The notes: generated by a model not told the origin, from the sequence alone. 64,000 nt of DNA from DATDDB01 sp035260545 (GCA_035260545.1 DATFUZ010000040.1:5686-69685), one strand, 5' to 3'; counted from the stretch's first letter, positions 9,401-17,538 are shown. Made by a program: numbers and translations.

Positions 9401-9574
9401 CCCGCAAGCCTTGGCCGCGACATGGGCGCGCACGATGCCGGCCAGCGAACATTCGTCCGTCACCGCCAGCGCCGCATAGCCCAGCTCGTGCGCACGCGCC
9501 ACCAGTTCCTCCGGGTGCGATGCGCCGCGCAGGAAGGTGAAGTTAGACACGCAATGCAGTTCTGCGTAGCTCAT
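6470..9574 (-). CDS. dnaE2: Error-prone DNA polymerase DnaE2
   Basis: A 1034-residue C-family polymerase, the length of DnaE2 rather than replicative DnaE (about 1150). The N-terminal PHP domain starts YAELHCVSNFTFLRGASHPEEL. The palm has GRGSAANSAVCYALHITEVNP and PPDIDVDFEHERREEVIQYL with catalytic aspartates. A helix-hairpin-helix region and an OB fold (VTFLTLEDETGQINVVVW) follow. It is last in the helicase-imuA-imuB-dnaE2 operon and should perform mutagenic translesion synthesis after DNA damage, recruited by ImuB to the clamp. The ATG at 9574 lacks a good Shine-Dalgarno, and its 5' leader is formed by the palindromic element at 9579-9700. SOS control is inferred from the operon promoter at 14024-14052. 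Confidence 0.96.
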   Translation of the reverse strand: MSYAELHCVSNFTFLRGASHPEELVARAHELGYAALAVTDECSLAGIVRAHVAAKACGIKLIVGSEFRVEEGLRVVLLATDRSGYGHLSALITRGRRNALKGSYRLALADILDGVPGCLALLLPEPMPTLAQAKQFAAAFAGRAWLAVELLRAANDAEQLATLRELSMASGLPLVAAGDVHMHVAERRPLQDTLTAIRIGRPVAEAGDALHPNAERHLRNRADLARLYPPELLEQTMAIADHCRFSLDELRYEYPEEVTPPGETPASWLRNLTEAGLAQRYPPASHPQGVPDKVRAMVEYELALIAELNYEPYFLTVHDIVCFARSRGILCQGRGSAANSAVCYALHITEVNPACMEMLFERFISKERNEPPDIDVDFEHERREEVIQYLYAKYGRERAALAATVISYRPKSAMRDVGKALGFDLEQVDRLARSMSWWDGRNVMGERLAEAGFDPANRKVRLLMQLVQELLGFPRHLSQHVGGFVIARGPLSHLVPIENAAMPERTIIQWDKDDLDAIGLMKVDVLALGMLSAIRRALDEIGRLRGENFTMADVPSEDPAVYEMIGRSDTVGVFQIESRAQMSMLPRMKPRCFYDLVIEVAIVRPGPIQGGMVHPYLRRREGVEPVTYPSEDVRGVLERTLGVPIFQEQVMQLAVVAAGFTPGEADQVRRSMAAWHRKGGLDRFERRLIGGMRERGYDEGFARQIFQQIQGFGEYGFPESHAASFALLVYVSAWLKRHHPAAFACALLNSQPMGFYSSSQLVQDARRHHVQVVPVDVNVSDWDCTLVADQMGQSDAGRGKQPRLRLGLRMVKGLTLEGVARITAARAQRAFDGVEDLAARTGLEQRDLRSLAAAGALETLAGHRRQAYWQVAGVERSLPLAAVPAEEIQPELFPMTEGQNLAADYASLGLTLGRHPLALLRERLRRQRLVTAAELHGFPHGRLTRAAGLVTTRQRPGTASGVTFLTLEDETGQINVVVWRDLADRQRRELLGARLLAVYGVVERQGEVAHLIAGRLRDLTPLLGSLVTQSRDFH

Positions 9575-9578
9575 ACCA

Positions 9579-9700
9579 AAAAGTTCAATCTTCTAAGCCA
9601 GGCAAGGCGTGAGCAAAAAATTGCGACGCAGCATATGGGTTGATATGTAAGGAGCAATTTTTTGTGAGCAACGCAGCATGGCAACGAAGATTGAAGTTTT
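9579..9700. repeat. MITE-like nested palindrome between imuB and dnaE2
   Basis: The ends are AAAAGTTCAATCTTC (9579-9593) and GAAGATTGAAGTTTT (9686-9700), inverted repeats of 15 bp with one mismatch. Inside are CAAAAAATTGC (9614-9624) and GCAATTTTTTG (9654-9664), then CATAT...ATATG at the centre. The whole 122-bp unit could fold into one long hairpin. Its right end overlaps the imuB TAA codon (9699-9701) and its left end stops five bases before the dnaE2 ATG, so it fills the intergenic gap. It encodes no transposase. This looks like a non-autonomous palindromic repeat; family unknown. Confidence 0.7.
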
Positions 9701-11138
9701 AAGCGAAGAGGCCGTGGATAAACCACTCGCCATTGATTCGGTCGCAATACACCCACAGGCGCGCGCCTTGGCCGTCCTGCGCGACGTAGTAATCGCGCAC
9801 CGCATCCCTGCCGTCCCACCAGCCGCTCTCGATGCGCTCCGGCCCGCTTTTGAGCACCAGCCTTCCCTCGCGGCAGGGAACGGGCCGCGCCAGCAGCCAC
9901 AGCGGGCGCGGCAGATCGCGCAGCGGCGAACCAGCCGCCCCTGCTTCACAACGTCTCCACGCACGCTCCGGCCGGTGGTCGGCATGGGGGGTGATGCCGA
10001 ACACCGCCTCCTTGCCCAGGCGGATGCGCAGACGTTCGAGCAGCAGGCTGCCGTCTTCCGCTTCTCCTCCCTCCTGGAATATGTCGCCGTTGGCGCCATC
10101 CAGCGGCAGGATGCGCCGCGCATGCAACGCGATGGCATAGACAGGGGCGGACAAATGCGTGCGCGCCAGGGTCTCGCGCAGCAGGAGCTGCATGCGTGCC
10201 AAGTCGCGCGTGGGTTTCGCAAAGCCGAGCTTGACCACGGTCGGCGCCACCGCGCCGGCGCGCACCGCCTCGTGGCTGCATACCAGGTCGCATTCCTGCA
10301 CGCCCGCCTGGCGCAGGCTGAGGTAGCCTTCCAGTTCCGGCAGCAGGCGGCAGGCGGCAAACTGCAGCGCTCCCGCCTCATGCACCGTGGCGGGGAGTTC
10401 CAGGCTGCGTGCAAATTCCGCCGGCGGCACGAAGAATTCGCGCGCCTCGGGCAGCGCCCCCCGCGCCCGGTCCAGCTCATCCAGCAACGCCTGTCCGAAA
10501 CGCCGCGCCATGCCGGCGCGCGGCAAGCGCAGGCAGTCGCCCACGGTATGCGCCCCCACCATCTCCAGCCCGGACAAGACATCCGGCGGCTGAGCCAGCA
10601 AGCCGACCGGCAACTGGTCGAGAATCTTTTCCAGTTCGGCCAGTTCACGAATGGCGACTTCTCTGCCGGACACGGTCCGTGCGCCCGACAGGGCCAACAG
10701 CCAGGCGCCGTGCGCCGTGGGCGCGCACGCCATGGTGAAGGAATAACCCATTTCGTCCAGCCCGGCGCGCACCTGATGCAAGAGCCTGGCCAGGCCGCGA
10801 TGCAGGCGCAGGCAACTGGCGACCTCGAGCAGCAGGCCGTGCGGGGGCTGGATACTGACCGATGGCGTGAACCGCCCCGCCCAGGCGGCGATGCCGGACA
10901 GTGACTCGCTCTCGGCGGCCGCGTCGCGCGCGCGCACGATCAGGCCATCGGCCAGCGCCTGGGCAGCGGAGAGCGCCATGCCGACCTGCACACTGCAGTC
11001 GGCCGCGGATGCATTGCAGGCAACTATCAACGAGCGATTGCCCTGCTTCTCGAACACCGCGAGCGGCGCGGGCGCGGCCGCACCGCGGGAAAAAAGTTCC
11101 AGTGACAACACGGGGAAATGAAGCGCAATCCACAGCAT
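9699..11138 (-). CDS. imuB: ImuB, inactive Y-family polymerase-like protein
   Basis: A 479-residue protein with the start set at MLWIALHFPVLSLELF, where Y-family polymerases begin. The acidic catalytic residue of the first strand is replaced by hydrophobic residues (ALHFPVL), as is known for ImuB. Little-finger-like and C-terminal segments follow (LWLLARPVPCREGRLVLKSG, then ARLWVYCDRINGEWFIHGLFA). It is 44 bp after imuA and 124 bp before dnaE2. ImuB acts as the adaptor that bridges ImuA, the beta clamp and DnaE2 at lesions. Its stop codon lies within the right end of the palindromic repeat. Confidence 0.92.
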   Translation of the reverse strand: MLWIALHFPVLSLELFSRGAAAPAPLAVFEKQGNRSLIVACNASAADCSVQVGMALSAAQALADGLIVRARDAAAESESLSGIAAWAGRFTPSVSIQPPHGLLLEVASCLRLHRGLARLLHQVRAGLDEMGYSFTMACAPTAHGAWLLALSGARTVSGREVAIRELAELEKILDQLPVGLLAQPPDVLSGLEMVGAHTVGDCLRLPRAGMARRFGQALLDELDRARGALPEAREFFVPPAEFARSLELPATVHEAGALQFAACRLLPELEGYLSLRQAGVQECDLVCSHEAVRAGAVAPTVVKLGFAKPTRDLARMQLLLRETLARTHLSAPVYAIALHARRILPLDGANGDIFQEGGEAEDGSLLLERLRIRLGKEAVFGITPHADHRPERAWRRCEAGAAGSPLRDLPRPLWLLARPVPCREGRLVLKSGPERIESGWWDGRDAVRDYYVAQDGQGARLWVYCDRINGEWFIHGLFA

Positions 11139-11182
11139 GTGGCGGGTACCTCGAAGAATCTGCTGCGCCCCGGAAATGAGGG

Positions 11183-11887
11183 CTAGGCGGCCTCTATCGC
11201 CTTTTGCGACACAAGGGACAGTTGGGCAGGCCAAGTGAGCCGTGCCGTTGCGGGCTGGGCAGCGGCAGGCCGGGACAGATCGATCGGCACCGGCCGCTCC
11301 AGGCGCCCGCCGCGCCGCTTGAGGATGTGCACGGCCAGCCCCTGCGGGGTGGGTTCCAGTTGCAGGCGCAGGGCGGCGGGCGAACGTTCCCCCGCGGCCG
11401 CGGCGGAGCGGAACAGCACGCTGAAGGCACGGCCTGTTTCCGCGCCAAGCTGCAGGCGGCGCATGCGCCGCTCGTCCGGCGACTGGAGCCATGCGAGCAC
11501 GGCGCTGCATGCGCCGGACCGTAGCGCCTGCTCCGCCGTCCACCAGGCATCGCCCGCGGATTTGGGCTGCGCCACCAGCAGGTGTTCCAGCCGGACGCCC
11601 GCCGCGCCCAGCGCGGGCGCATAGGGCAGGTGCGGCGGCGCGACCCAGGCCAGCCAGCCGATTCCTTGCGAGGCACGCGCCAGCGCAGGCAGCAGCAGGC
11701 GCAGCTCGCCTATGCCTTCGCGCGCGAGCAGGATCTCGGTGAGCGCGCCGCGCGGCCAGCCGCCGCCCGGCAATTGTTCGTCCAATTCGGGGAAGCCGCT
11801 CGGCAGCGTATCCGCCTCCGTCTGCGCGAGCCGGTCGCCCCGCCAGATGCCGGGGTGCTGCAACAGTGCTTCGAGGGATGCGCCCAT
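11183..11887 (-). CDS. imuA: ImuA, RecA-like mutasome accessory protein
   Basis: A 234-residue protein. Its N-terminus SGFPELDEQLPGGGWPRGALTEIL follows the RecA/SulA-like pattern found at the start of ImuA, but the GKT P-loop is missing (the corresponding stretch reads LLAREGIGELRLL), so ATP hydrolysis is unlikely. It is four bases after the helicase stop, and the helicase stop codon lies within the GGAGGTGA ribosome site of imuA, implying translational coupling. ImuA works with ImuB and DnaE2 in damage-induced mutagenesis. Confidence 0.9.
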   Translation of the reverse strand: MGASLEALLQHPGIWRGDRLAQTEADTLPSGFPELDEQLPGGGWPRGALTEILLAREGIGELRLLLPALARASQGIGWLAWVAPPHLPYAPALGAAGVRLEHLLVAQPKSAGDAWWTAEQALRSGACSAVLAWLQSPDERRMRRLQLGAETGRAFSVLFRSAAAAGERSPAALRLQLEPTPQGLAVHILKRRGGRLERPVPIDLSRPAAAQPATARLTWPAQLSLVSQKAIEAA

Positions 11888-11891
11888 GGCC

Positions 11892-13982
11892 TCACCTCCA
11901 CATCTCTTTCATCTTGGCCAGCAGGTCCACCACTTCCTCGCGCGACTTGGTGCCCGCCGGTGCGGCTTCCGCCGCCGGCCAGGCCCGCATCTCGAACTTG
12001 TCCGCGATGCCCGGAGGAATGAAACGGGTGCGCCCGGCGTAGACATGGCGGTCGCCATACTGCGCCTGCTGCGTGACATAGAAGCGCTGCGGCACCACGA
12101 TCTGCAGGTGTTCCTTGGCCCGGGTCATCGCCACATAGAGCAGGCGGCGCTCTTCCTCGATCTCGGCCGCATTGCCGGTGGCAAGATCGGAGGGCATGCA
12201 GCCGTCCACCGCGTTGAGCAGGTGCACCGCATTCCACTCCTGCCCCTTGGCGGAATGGATGGTGGAAAGAATCAGGTAGTCCTCGTCCAGCAGCGGCGCG
12301 CCTGATTCGTCGCTGGTGGCATCGGGCGGGTCCAGCGTGAGCTCGGTGAGGAAGCGCTGGCGTCCGGGATAGGTGGCGGCGATCTTCTGCAACTGGTCTA
12401 TATCCAGTTGCCGGATGGGCGCATCCTCGTACAGGCGCTCCAGGTGCGTCGCATACCACTTGCACACCGTCTCGAATTCCACCGGCCAGGGCACGATGCG
12501 CAGGTGGAGGCTCTGCGCCAGTTCGAGAAAATCGCGCCAGCCTTCCATGGCGGCGGAGGGCATGCGCGATTCGCGCAGCGCCATCATCACGTCCTCTACC
12601 CTGGCGAGATTGTCCAGCACCTGCGCCGCGGTCTTCTGGCCGATGCCGGGAATGAGCTGCAGCACGCGGAAGCCGGCCACGCGGTCGCGCGGGTTTTCTA
12701 TCCAGCGCAGCACCGAGAGCACGTCCTTCACGTGGGCTGCCTCGAGAAACTTGAGTCCGCCGAACTTGACGAAGGGAATGTTGCGCCGCACCAACTCTAT
12801 CTCCAGCGCCGCACTGTGGTGCGAGGCACGGAACAGCACCGCCTGCGACTTGAGTCGCACACCGGACTCGCGCCGCGCCAGCACCTCCTCCACCACGAAG
12901 GCGGCCTGATCGGCCTCGTCGCGCACGTTGACCAGTTGCGGGCGCGCGCCCGATGCTTTCTCGCTCCACAGTTCCTTGCTGTAGCGCTCCACAGCCAGCC
13001 CGATCACGGCATTGGCGGCGGCGAGTATGGCCTGGGTGGAGCGGTAGTTCTGCTCCAGCGTAACGACCTTCGCGGGCGGCTCGAAGTGCGCTGGGAAATC
13101 CAGGATATTGCGCACCGTGGCACCCCGGAAGGCGTAGATGGACTGCGCATCGTCGCCCACTACGGTAAGTCCCCGCCCCGCGGGCTTGAGCGCGAGCAGG
13201 ATGCTTGCCTGCAGGGCATTCGTGTCCTGGTATTCATCCACCAGGATATGCTCGAAGCGCGCGCCGATCTCGGCGGCGAGCACCGGCTCGGCAGCCATCT
13301 GCGCCCAGTACAGCAGCAGGTCGTCGTAGTCCAGCACATGCTGCTTCTGCTTGGCTTCCACATAGGCGAGGAACAGTTGCTTCAATTCATCATGCCACTC
13401 GCTGCACCACGGGTAGCGCTGCTGCAGCACCTCTTCCAGGGGCGCCAGGGTGTTGACCGCGGCTGAGTAGATAGCGAGGCAGGTGTTCTTCAACGGGAAG
13501 CGCTTCGCTTTTTCGGACAGCCCCAGTTCGTGCCGCACCAGGTTCATGAGATCGGCGGAGTCGCCCCGGTCGTGTATGGTGAAGGCGGGGTCCAGCCCTA
13601 TCCTGCCTGCATATTCGCGCAGCAGGCGCGCGCCCACGCTGTGGAAGGTGCCGGTCCAGTTCAGCTTTACACCGGCCAGCACCGGACGCTCCGCCGCAAG
13701 CTGGCGCACGATGCGCTCGGCGCGCCGCGCCATCTCGTCCGCCGCGCGGCGCGAGAAGGTCAGCAGCAGGATGGCGCCGGGATCGGCGCCCTGGGCGATG
13801 AGATGGGCGACGCGGTGCGCCAGGGTGTTGGTCTTGCCCGAGCCCGCCCCGGCGATCACCAGCAGCGGCCGGGCCTCATCGCCGCCCGCGCCATGCGCCA
13901 CGGCTTGGCGCTGCGCCGGATTGAGGCGGGCAAGGTAGCCCTCCGCCTCGGCATGGGGGGAGTGTTCGACTTCCAGATTCAT
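11892..13982 (-). CDS. UvrD/Rep-type ATP-dependent DNA helicase
   Basis: A 696-residue superfamily 1A helicase. Walker A is AGAGSGKT (residues 44-51), motif II is VDEYQDTN, motif III GDDAQSIYAFRGA, motif IV EQNYRST, motif V TIHSAKGQEW and motif VI VAMTRAKEHL. It translocates 3' to 5' on single-stranded DNA. A TTG nine codons upstream (14009) has a GGGGGTGA ribosome-site match, but that match overlaps the predicted transcript start (about 14017), so I prefer the ATG at 13982 despite its weak site. It is first in the operon with imuA four bases downstream, which makes it part of the damage-response transcript. It is shorter and more divergent than the main UvrD. Confidence 0.92.
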   Translation of the reverse strand: MNLEVEHSPHAEAEGYLARLNPAQRQAVAHGAGGDEARPLLVIAGAGSGKTNTLAHRVAHLIAQGADPGAILLLTFSRRAADEMARRAERIVRQLAAERPVLAGVKLNWTGTFHSVGARLLREYAGRIGLDPAFTIHDRGDSADLMNLVRHELGLSEKAKRFPLKNTCLAIYSAAVNTLAPLEEVLQQRYPWCSEWHDELKQLFLAYVEAKQKQHVLDYDDLLLYWAQMAAEPVLAAEIGARFEHILVDEYQDTNALQASILLALKPAGRGLTVVGDDAQSIYAFRGATVRNILDFPAHFEPPAKVVTLEQNYRSTQAILAAANAVIGLAVERYSKELWSEKASGARPQLVNVRDEADQAAFVVEEVLARRESGVRLKSQAVLFRASHHSAALEIELVRRNIPFVKFGGLKFLEAAHVKDVLSVLRWIENPRDRVAGFRVLQLIPGIGQKTAAQVLDNLARVEDVMMALRESRMPSAAMEGWRDFLELAQSLHLRIVPWPVEFETVCKWYATHLERLYEDAPIRQLDIDQLQKIAATYPGRQRFLTELTLDPPDATSDESGAPLLDEDYLILSTIHSAKGQEWNAVHLLNAVDGCMPSDLATGNAAEIEEERRLLYVAMTRAKEHLQIVVPQRFYVTQQAQYGDRHVYAGRTRFIPPGIADKFEMRAWPAAEAAPAGTKSREEVVDLLAKMKEMWR

Positions 13983-14023
13983 GATTTCGACGGGGTGCGC
14001 CCGGAACAAAAACGGTCACCCCC

Positions 14024-14052
14024 ACAATACAGAACGTTCGTTCTTTTGTCAA
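14024..14052 (-). promoter_or_regulatory. SOS promoter with non-canonical LexA box
   Basis: On the minus strand TTGACA (14052-14047), a 17-base spacer and TATTGT (14029-14024) form a near-consensus sigma-70 promoter. The spacer contains GAACGAACGTTC (14043-14032). This is exactly the consensus published for LexA of Sideroxydans lithotrophicus and relatives (GAACGaaCGTTC), which resembles the Bacillus box and differs from the usual betaproteobacterial CTGT-N8-ACAG. A repressor bound here would block RNA polymerase. It drives the helicase-imuA-imuB-dnaE2 unit. lexA itself is not in the window. Confidence 0.85.
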
Positions 14053-14201
14053 TTTGGGACGAAATGCCCCTTGCCGGGAATGACACCCGAAACCGGCCCT
14101 GCCCTTGCGCGGGCATCAAAAGCAATCATAAGGGAATGAAGGTGAGGATGAGCGGCTTGCTATCAGAGTGACAGCAGGGTTGGGCCGCTCACCAGATTGT
14201 C

Positions 14202-14278
<77 letters not shown>

Positions 14279-14286
14279 AGCCGCGC

Positions 14287-14314
14287 ATTATAGCAGAGCG
14301 CGCGAGAGTGGTAA
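14287..14314 (-). promoter_or_regulatory. Promoter of tRNA-Pro
   Basis: TTACCA (14314-14309), 16-base spacer, TATAAT (14292-14287), ending nine bases before the mature tRNA 5' end. The spacing suggests transcription starts within a base or two of the tRNA. Confidence 0.6.
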
Positions 14315-14380
14315 GCAATTTGGAATCTTTTTTGTGGGTAGTACGGATGGAAGGACGGCCCGGCTTCCCGCCCATCCGGC

Positions 14381-14755
14381 TCATGCATCGAGCAGGGCGA
14401 TGATCTCGGAGATCTCCTCGCGCAGGCTGCCGGGCTTGAAATCGGAAGGATGCAAGGCGGCTTTTTCTTCCCCCAGGAGCGCCTGATTTTCCAGGCGGCT
14501 GCGTGCGCCGCTGATGGTGAAGCCCTCTTCATACAGCAACTGGCGGATGCGGCGGATCAGCAGCACTTCGTGGTGCTGGTAATAGCGGCGGTTGCCGCGC
14601 CGCTTGACGGGCTTCAACTGGGAGAATTCCTGCTCCCAGTAGCGTAGCACGTGCGGTTTGACGCCGCACAGCTCGCTCATTTCGCCTATGGTGAAGTAAC
14701 GCTTTGCCGGGATGGGCGGCAGTTCCGCGTTACTCTTGTGGTTGTGGCTTTCCAT
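14381..14755 (-). CDS. MerR-family transcriptional regulator
   Basis: A 124-residue protein with a winged helix-turn-helix starting YFTIGEMSELCGVKPHVLRYWEQEF, the wing RRGNRRYYQHHEV and a short helical tail. There is no Cys-rich metal site, so it is not a metal sensor of the MerR/CueR kind. It overlaps the 3' end of ihfA by 26 bases. Genes of this type follow ihfA in many beta- and gammaproteobacteria; their effector is unknown. The name comes from domain pattern and context. Confidence 0.9.
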   Translation of the reverse strand: MESHNHKSNAELPPIPAKRYFTIGEMSELCGVKPHVLRYWEQEFSQLKPVKRRGNRRYYQHHEVLLIRRIRQLLYEEGFTISGARSRLENQALLGEEKAALHPSDFKPGSLREEISEIIALLDA

Positions 14756-15044
14756 GATAGGTCTTCTCTACCATGCTTTTGAGTTTCTGGCTGGGGTGAA
14801 AAGTCACCACACGCCGCGCAGTGATGGGTATCTCTTCCCCGGTCTTGGGATTGCGCCCGGGACGCTGGGGCTTGTCGCGCAACTGGAAATTGCCGAATCC
14901 CGACAATTTCACGGTTTCGCCGCGCTCCAATTGGGAACGAATCTCCTCGAAAAAAGCCTCTGCCATGTCCTTGGCCTCGCGCTTGTTGAGGCCCACTTTC
15001 TCAAATAACAGGTCGGCCAGTTCGGCCTTGGTCAATGTTGTCAT
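14730..15044 (-). CDS. ihfA: Integration host factor subunit alpha
   Basis: A 104-residue DNA-bending protein of the HU/IHF family. It begins TLTKAELADLLFEKVGLNKREAKDM and carries the DNA-binding arm GRNPKTGEEIPITARRVVTFHPS, with the Pro that intercalates into the minor groove. It pairs with IhfB (not in the window) to make sharp bends at promoters and recombination sites. It is 15 bp after pheT, the classical pheT-ihfA arrangement. Confidence 0.97.
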   Translation of the reverse strand: MTTLTKAELADLLFEKVGLNKREAKDMAEAFFEEIRSQLERGETVKLSGFGNFQLRDKPQRPGRNPKTGEEIPITARRVVTFHPSQKLKSMVEKTYHGKPQPQE

Positions 15045-15059
15045 ACTGCTCCCCCTTAC

Positions 15060-17435
15060 CTATGCACGCAACTGCGCCCCGGCACCCTGCAAAGCCCCAA
15101 CCAGCCGCGCAATGCTCTTGTCAATTTCGCTTTCAGTCAAAGTCTTGTGAGTATCTTGCAATAACACGCGGAATGCAAGGCTTTTTTTGCCAGCCTCCAC
15201 GCCTTTGCCGCGATACACGTCGAACAGTGCGACTTCCGCCACGGCGGGTGCACGCGCCCCGTACATGGCCTCGATCAGGGTCTGAACGGCGACCGCCTCC
15301 TCCACCAGCACCGCCAGGTCGCGCCGCACCGGCGGAAATTTAGACACTTCCGCAGCCTGCGGCACGCCGCTCGCCAACGACGCCGCGAGGTCCAGTTCGA
15401 ACCACACCGCGGCCTGCGGCAATTCGTATTTTTGCTGCCATTGCGGGTGCAGTTCGCCTATCCAGCCGACCGCCCGGCCCTGGCACAGGATCTGCGCGGA
15501 ACGGCCAGGATGGGAAGCGGGATGTGGCTTTGCCACGAAACTGAGTCCAACAGGAGCGAAAAGCGCATCAACGTCGCCCTTCAGGTCGAAAAAATCCACA
15601 TCGCGCGCGGCCACGCCCCACTGCTCAGGCAGCGCCGGACCATAGGCCAGGCCAGCCAGCCGGTCGTGCTGCGTGTAACCACCCTCGGCCGCGGCAAAAC
15701 AGCCGCCAATCTCGAACAGGCGCACACGCGGCTGGCGGCGCGCCAAGTTGGTGCGCAGGGCATCCAGCAGGCCGCCCAGCAGGCTGCTGCGCATCACGCT
15801 CATCTGGCTGGCGATGGGGTTCTGCAGCGCGACCGGCGTTTCGCTTCCGCACAGGTCGCGCTCCCATTCAGCTTCCACGAAGGAATAGGTGATGGCTTCC
15901 TGGTAGTCGCGGCGCACCATGGCCTGGCGCAGAACGGCCAGCGGGCGCTGCCCCTCGGCCTGAGGCAGCATCGACAGCATGCCCCGGGGCGGCAGCGCCG
16001 GGATGTTCTCATAGCCATGGACGCGGGCGATCTCCTCGATCAGGTCTTCCTCGATCGCAATGTCGAAACGGTAGCTCGGCGGAGTGACGGTATAAACGCC
16101 CTCGGTCTCCGTGCACTGCATGCCCAGGCGGTTCAGGATGCGGGCGATTTCGCCATCCGCGAAGCGTATGCCCAGCACGCGCTCCACGCGCGCCGCGCGC
16201 AGCGTAACCGGATGGCGTGACGGCAGGGCGGCCTGCACCTCGGTGACCGGGCAGGCTTCCCCGCCGCAAATGTCGAGGATCAACTGGGTGGCGCGATCCA
16301 GCGCCTTGATGATGGCCCCGAAATCCACGCCGCGCTCGTAGCGGTAGGAGGCGTCCGAGCTGAAGCCCAGCTGGCGCGCCTTGCCGGCGATGGCGTGCGG
16401 CGAGAAGAAGGCGCTTTCCAGGAAGATGTCCGTGCTGGCATCGTCCACGGCGCTGTCCGCGCCGCCCATGATGCCGGCCAGCGCCGCCGGGCCTTTTTCA
16501 TCGGTGATCAGCAGCATGGATTCGTCCAGCTCGATGGTCTGCTCATTGAGCAGCTTCATGCGCTCGCCCTTGCGCGCATGGCGCACCTCGATCCCGCCGT
16601 GCAGTTTTGCGAGGTCGAAGGCATGCAGCGGCTGACCCAGTTCGAGCAGGACGTAGTTGGTGACATCCACCAGCGCGCTGATGCTGCGCAGGCCGCAGCG
16701 CTCCAGGCGCTGCACCATCAGGGCCGGTGTGGGCGCCTTGGCGTTCACGCCGGTGATCACGCGCCCGGCATAGCGCGGGCAGGCAGCGGGCGCGCTCACC
16801 TTGACCGCGCGCGCCGCACTCCCGGTCTGTTCGAAGGCGGGTGCAGGGAGCGACTCCAGCTTCGCGCCCGTAAGCGCGGCCACTTCGCGCGCAATGCCGT
16901 TGAGCGACAGGCAATCGCTGCGGTTGGGGGTGAGCTTGAGGGTGATCAGGCGGTCGTCGAGATCCAGGTAACGGCGGATGTCCTGGCCCACTGGCGCGTC
17001 CACGGGCAGTTCCAGCAGGCCGCTGGCATCTTCCGCCAGGCCGAGCTCCCTGGCCGAGCACATCATGCCGAAGGAAGCAACGCCGCGCACCTTGGCCTGT
17101 TTGATCTCGAACGGCTTATCCTGTCCCGGCGCCGGCGGCAGTTGCGCGCCCACCAGGGCGCAGGGCGCTTTCATGCCGACACTGACGTTGGGCGCGCCGC
17201 ACACGATGGACAGCGGCTGCCCCTGCCCCACGTCCACCGTGAGCAGATTGAGGCGGTCAGCGTCCGGGTGTTTTTCCTTGGTGAGCACATGCCCGACGAC
17301 CACGCCGCTGAAGGCGGGCGCGACCATATCCATCTCCTCCACCTCCAGCCCTGCCATGGTCAGCAGGTGCGAGAGCTCCTCGCTGGAGAGCGGCGGATTG
17401 ACGAAGGTACGCAGCCAGGATTCAGAGAATTGCAT
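15060..17435 (-). CDS. pheT: Phenylalanine-tRNA ligase beta subunit
   Basis: A 791-residue subunit, normal length. It has an N-terminal tRNA-binding OB domain (ATG after residue 1: FSESWLRTFVNPPLS; later VVVGHVLTKEKHPDADRLNL), a B3/B4 editing domain, B5 domains, a catalytic-like core and a C-terminal anticodon-binding domain ending DKSIARLVGALQGAGAQLRA. With PheS it charges tRNA-Phe and hydrolyses mischarged Tyr-tRNA-Phe. The ATG at 17435 has no clear Shine-Dalgarno; a 21-codon ORF with GGAGG ends two bases before it and might couple translation. Confidence 0.97.
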   Translation of the reverse strand: MQFSESWLRTFVNPPLSSEELSHLLTMAGLEVEEMDMVAPAFSGVVVGHVLTKEKHPDADRLNLLTVDVGQGQPLSIVCGAPNVSVGMKAPCALVGAQLPPAPGQDKPFEIKQAKVRGVASFGMMCSARELGLAEDASGLLELPVDAPVGQDIRRYLDLDDRLITLKLTPNRSDCLSLNGIAREVAALTGAKLESLPAPAFEQTGSAARAVKVSAPAACPRYAGRVITGVNAKAPTPALMVQRLERCGLRSISALVDVTNYVLLELGQPLHAFDLAKLHGGIEVRHARKGERMKLLNEQTIELDESMLLITDEKGPAALAGIMGGADSAVDDASTDIFLESAFFSPHAIAGKARQLGFSSDASYRYERGVDFGAIIKALDRATQLILDICGGEACPVTEVQAALPSRHPVTLRAARVERVLGIRFADGEIARILNRLGMQCTETEGVYTVTPPSYRFDIAIEEDLIEEIARVHGYENIPALPPRGMLSMLPQAEGQRPLAVLRQAMVRRDYQEAITYSFVEAEWERDLCGSETPVALQNPIASQMSVMRSSLLGGLLDALRTNLARRQPRVRLFEIGGCFAAAEGGYTQHDRLAGLAYGPALPEQWGVAARDVDFFDLKGDVDALFAPVGLSFVAKPHPASHPGRSAQILCQGRAVGWIGELHPQWQQKYELPQAAVWFELDLAASLASGVPQAAEVSKFPPVRRDLAVLVEEAVAVQTLIEAMYGARAPAVAEVALFDVYRGKGVEAGKKSLAFRVLLQDTHKTLTESEIDKSIARLVGALQGAGAQLRA

Positions 17436-17538
17436 GATCAGTTGAATTGGTTGAGGAGCAAATATGCCGTTTTAGTTCCGGCGTGACGCGGCTGCGCCGC
17501 ATAAGCCTCCACTGAAGCGATCTTCAATGTCTTCATCA

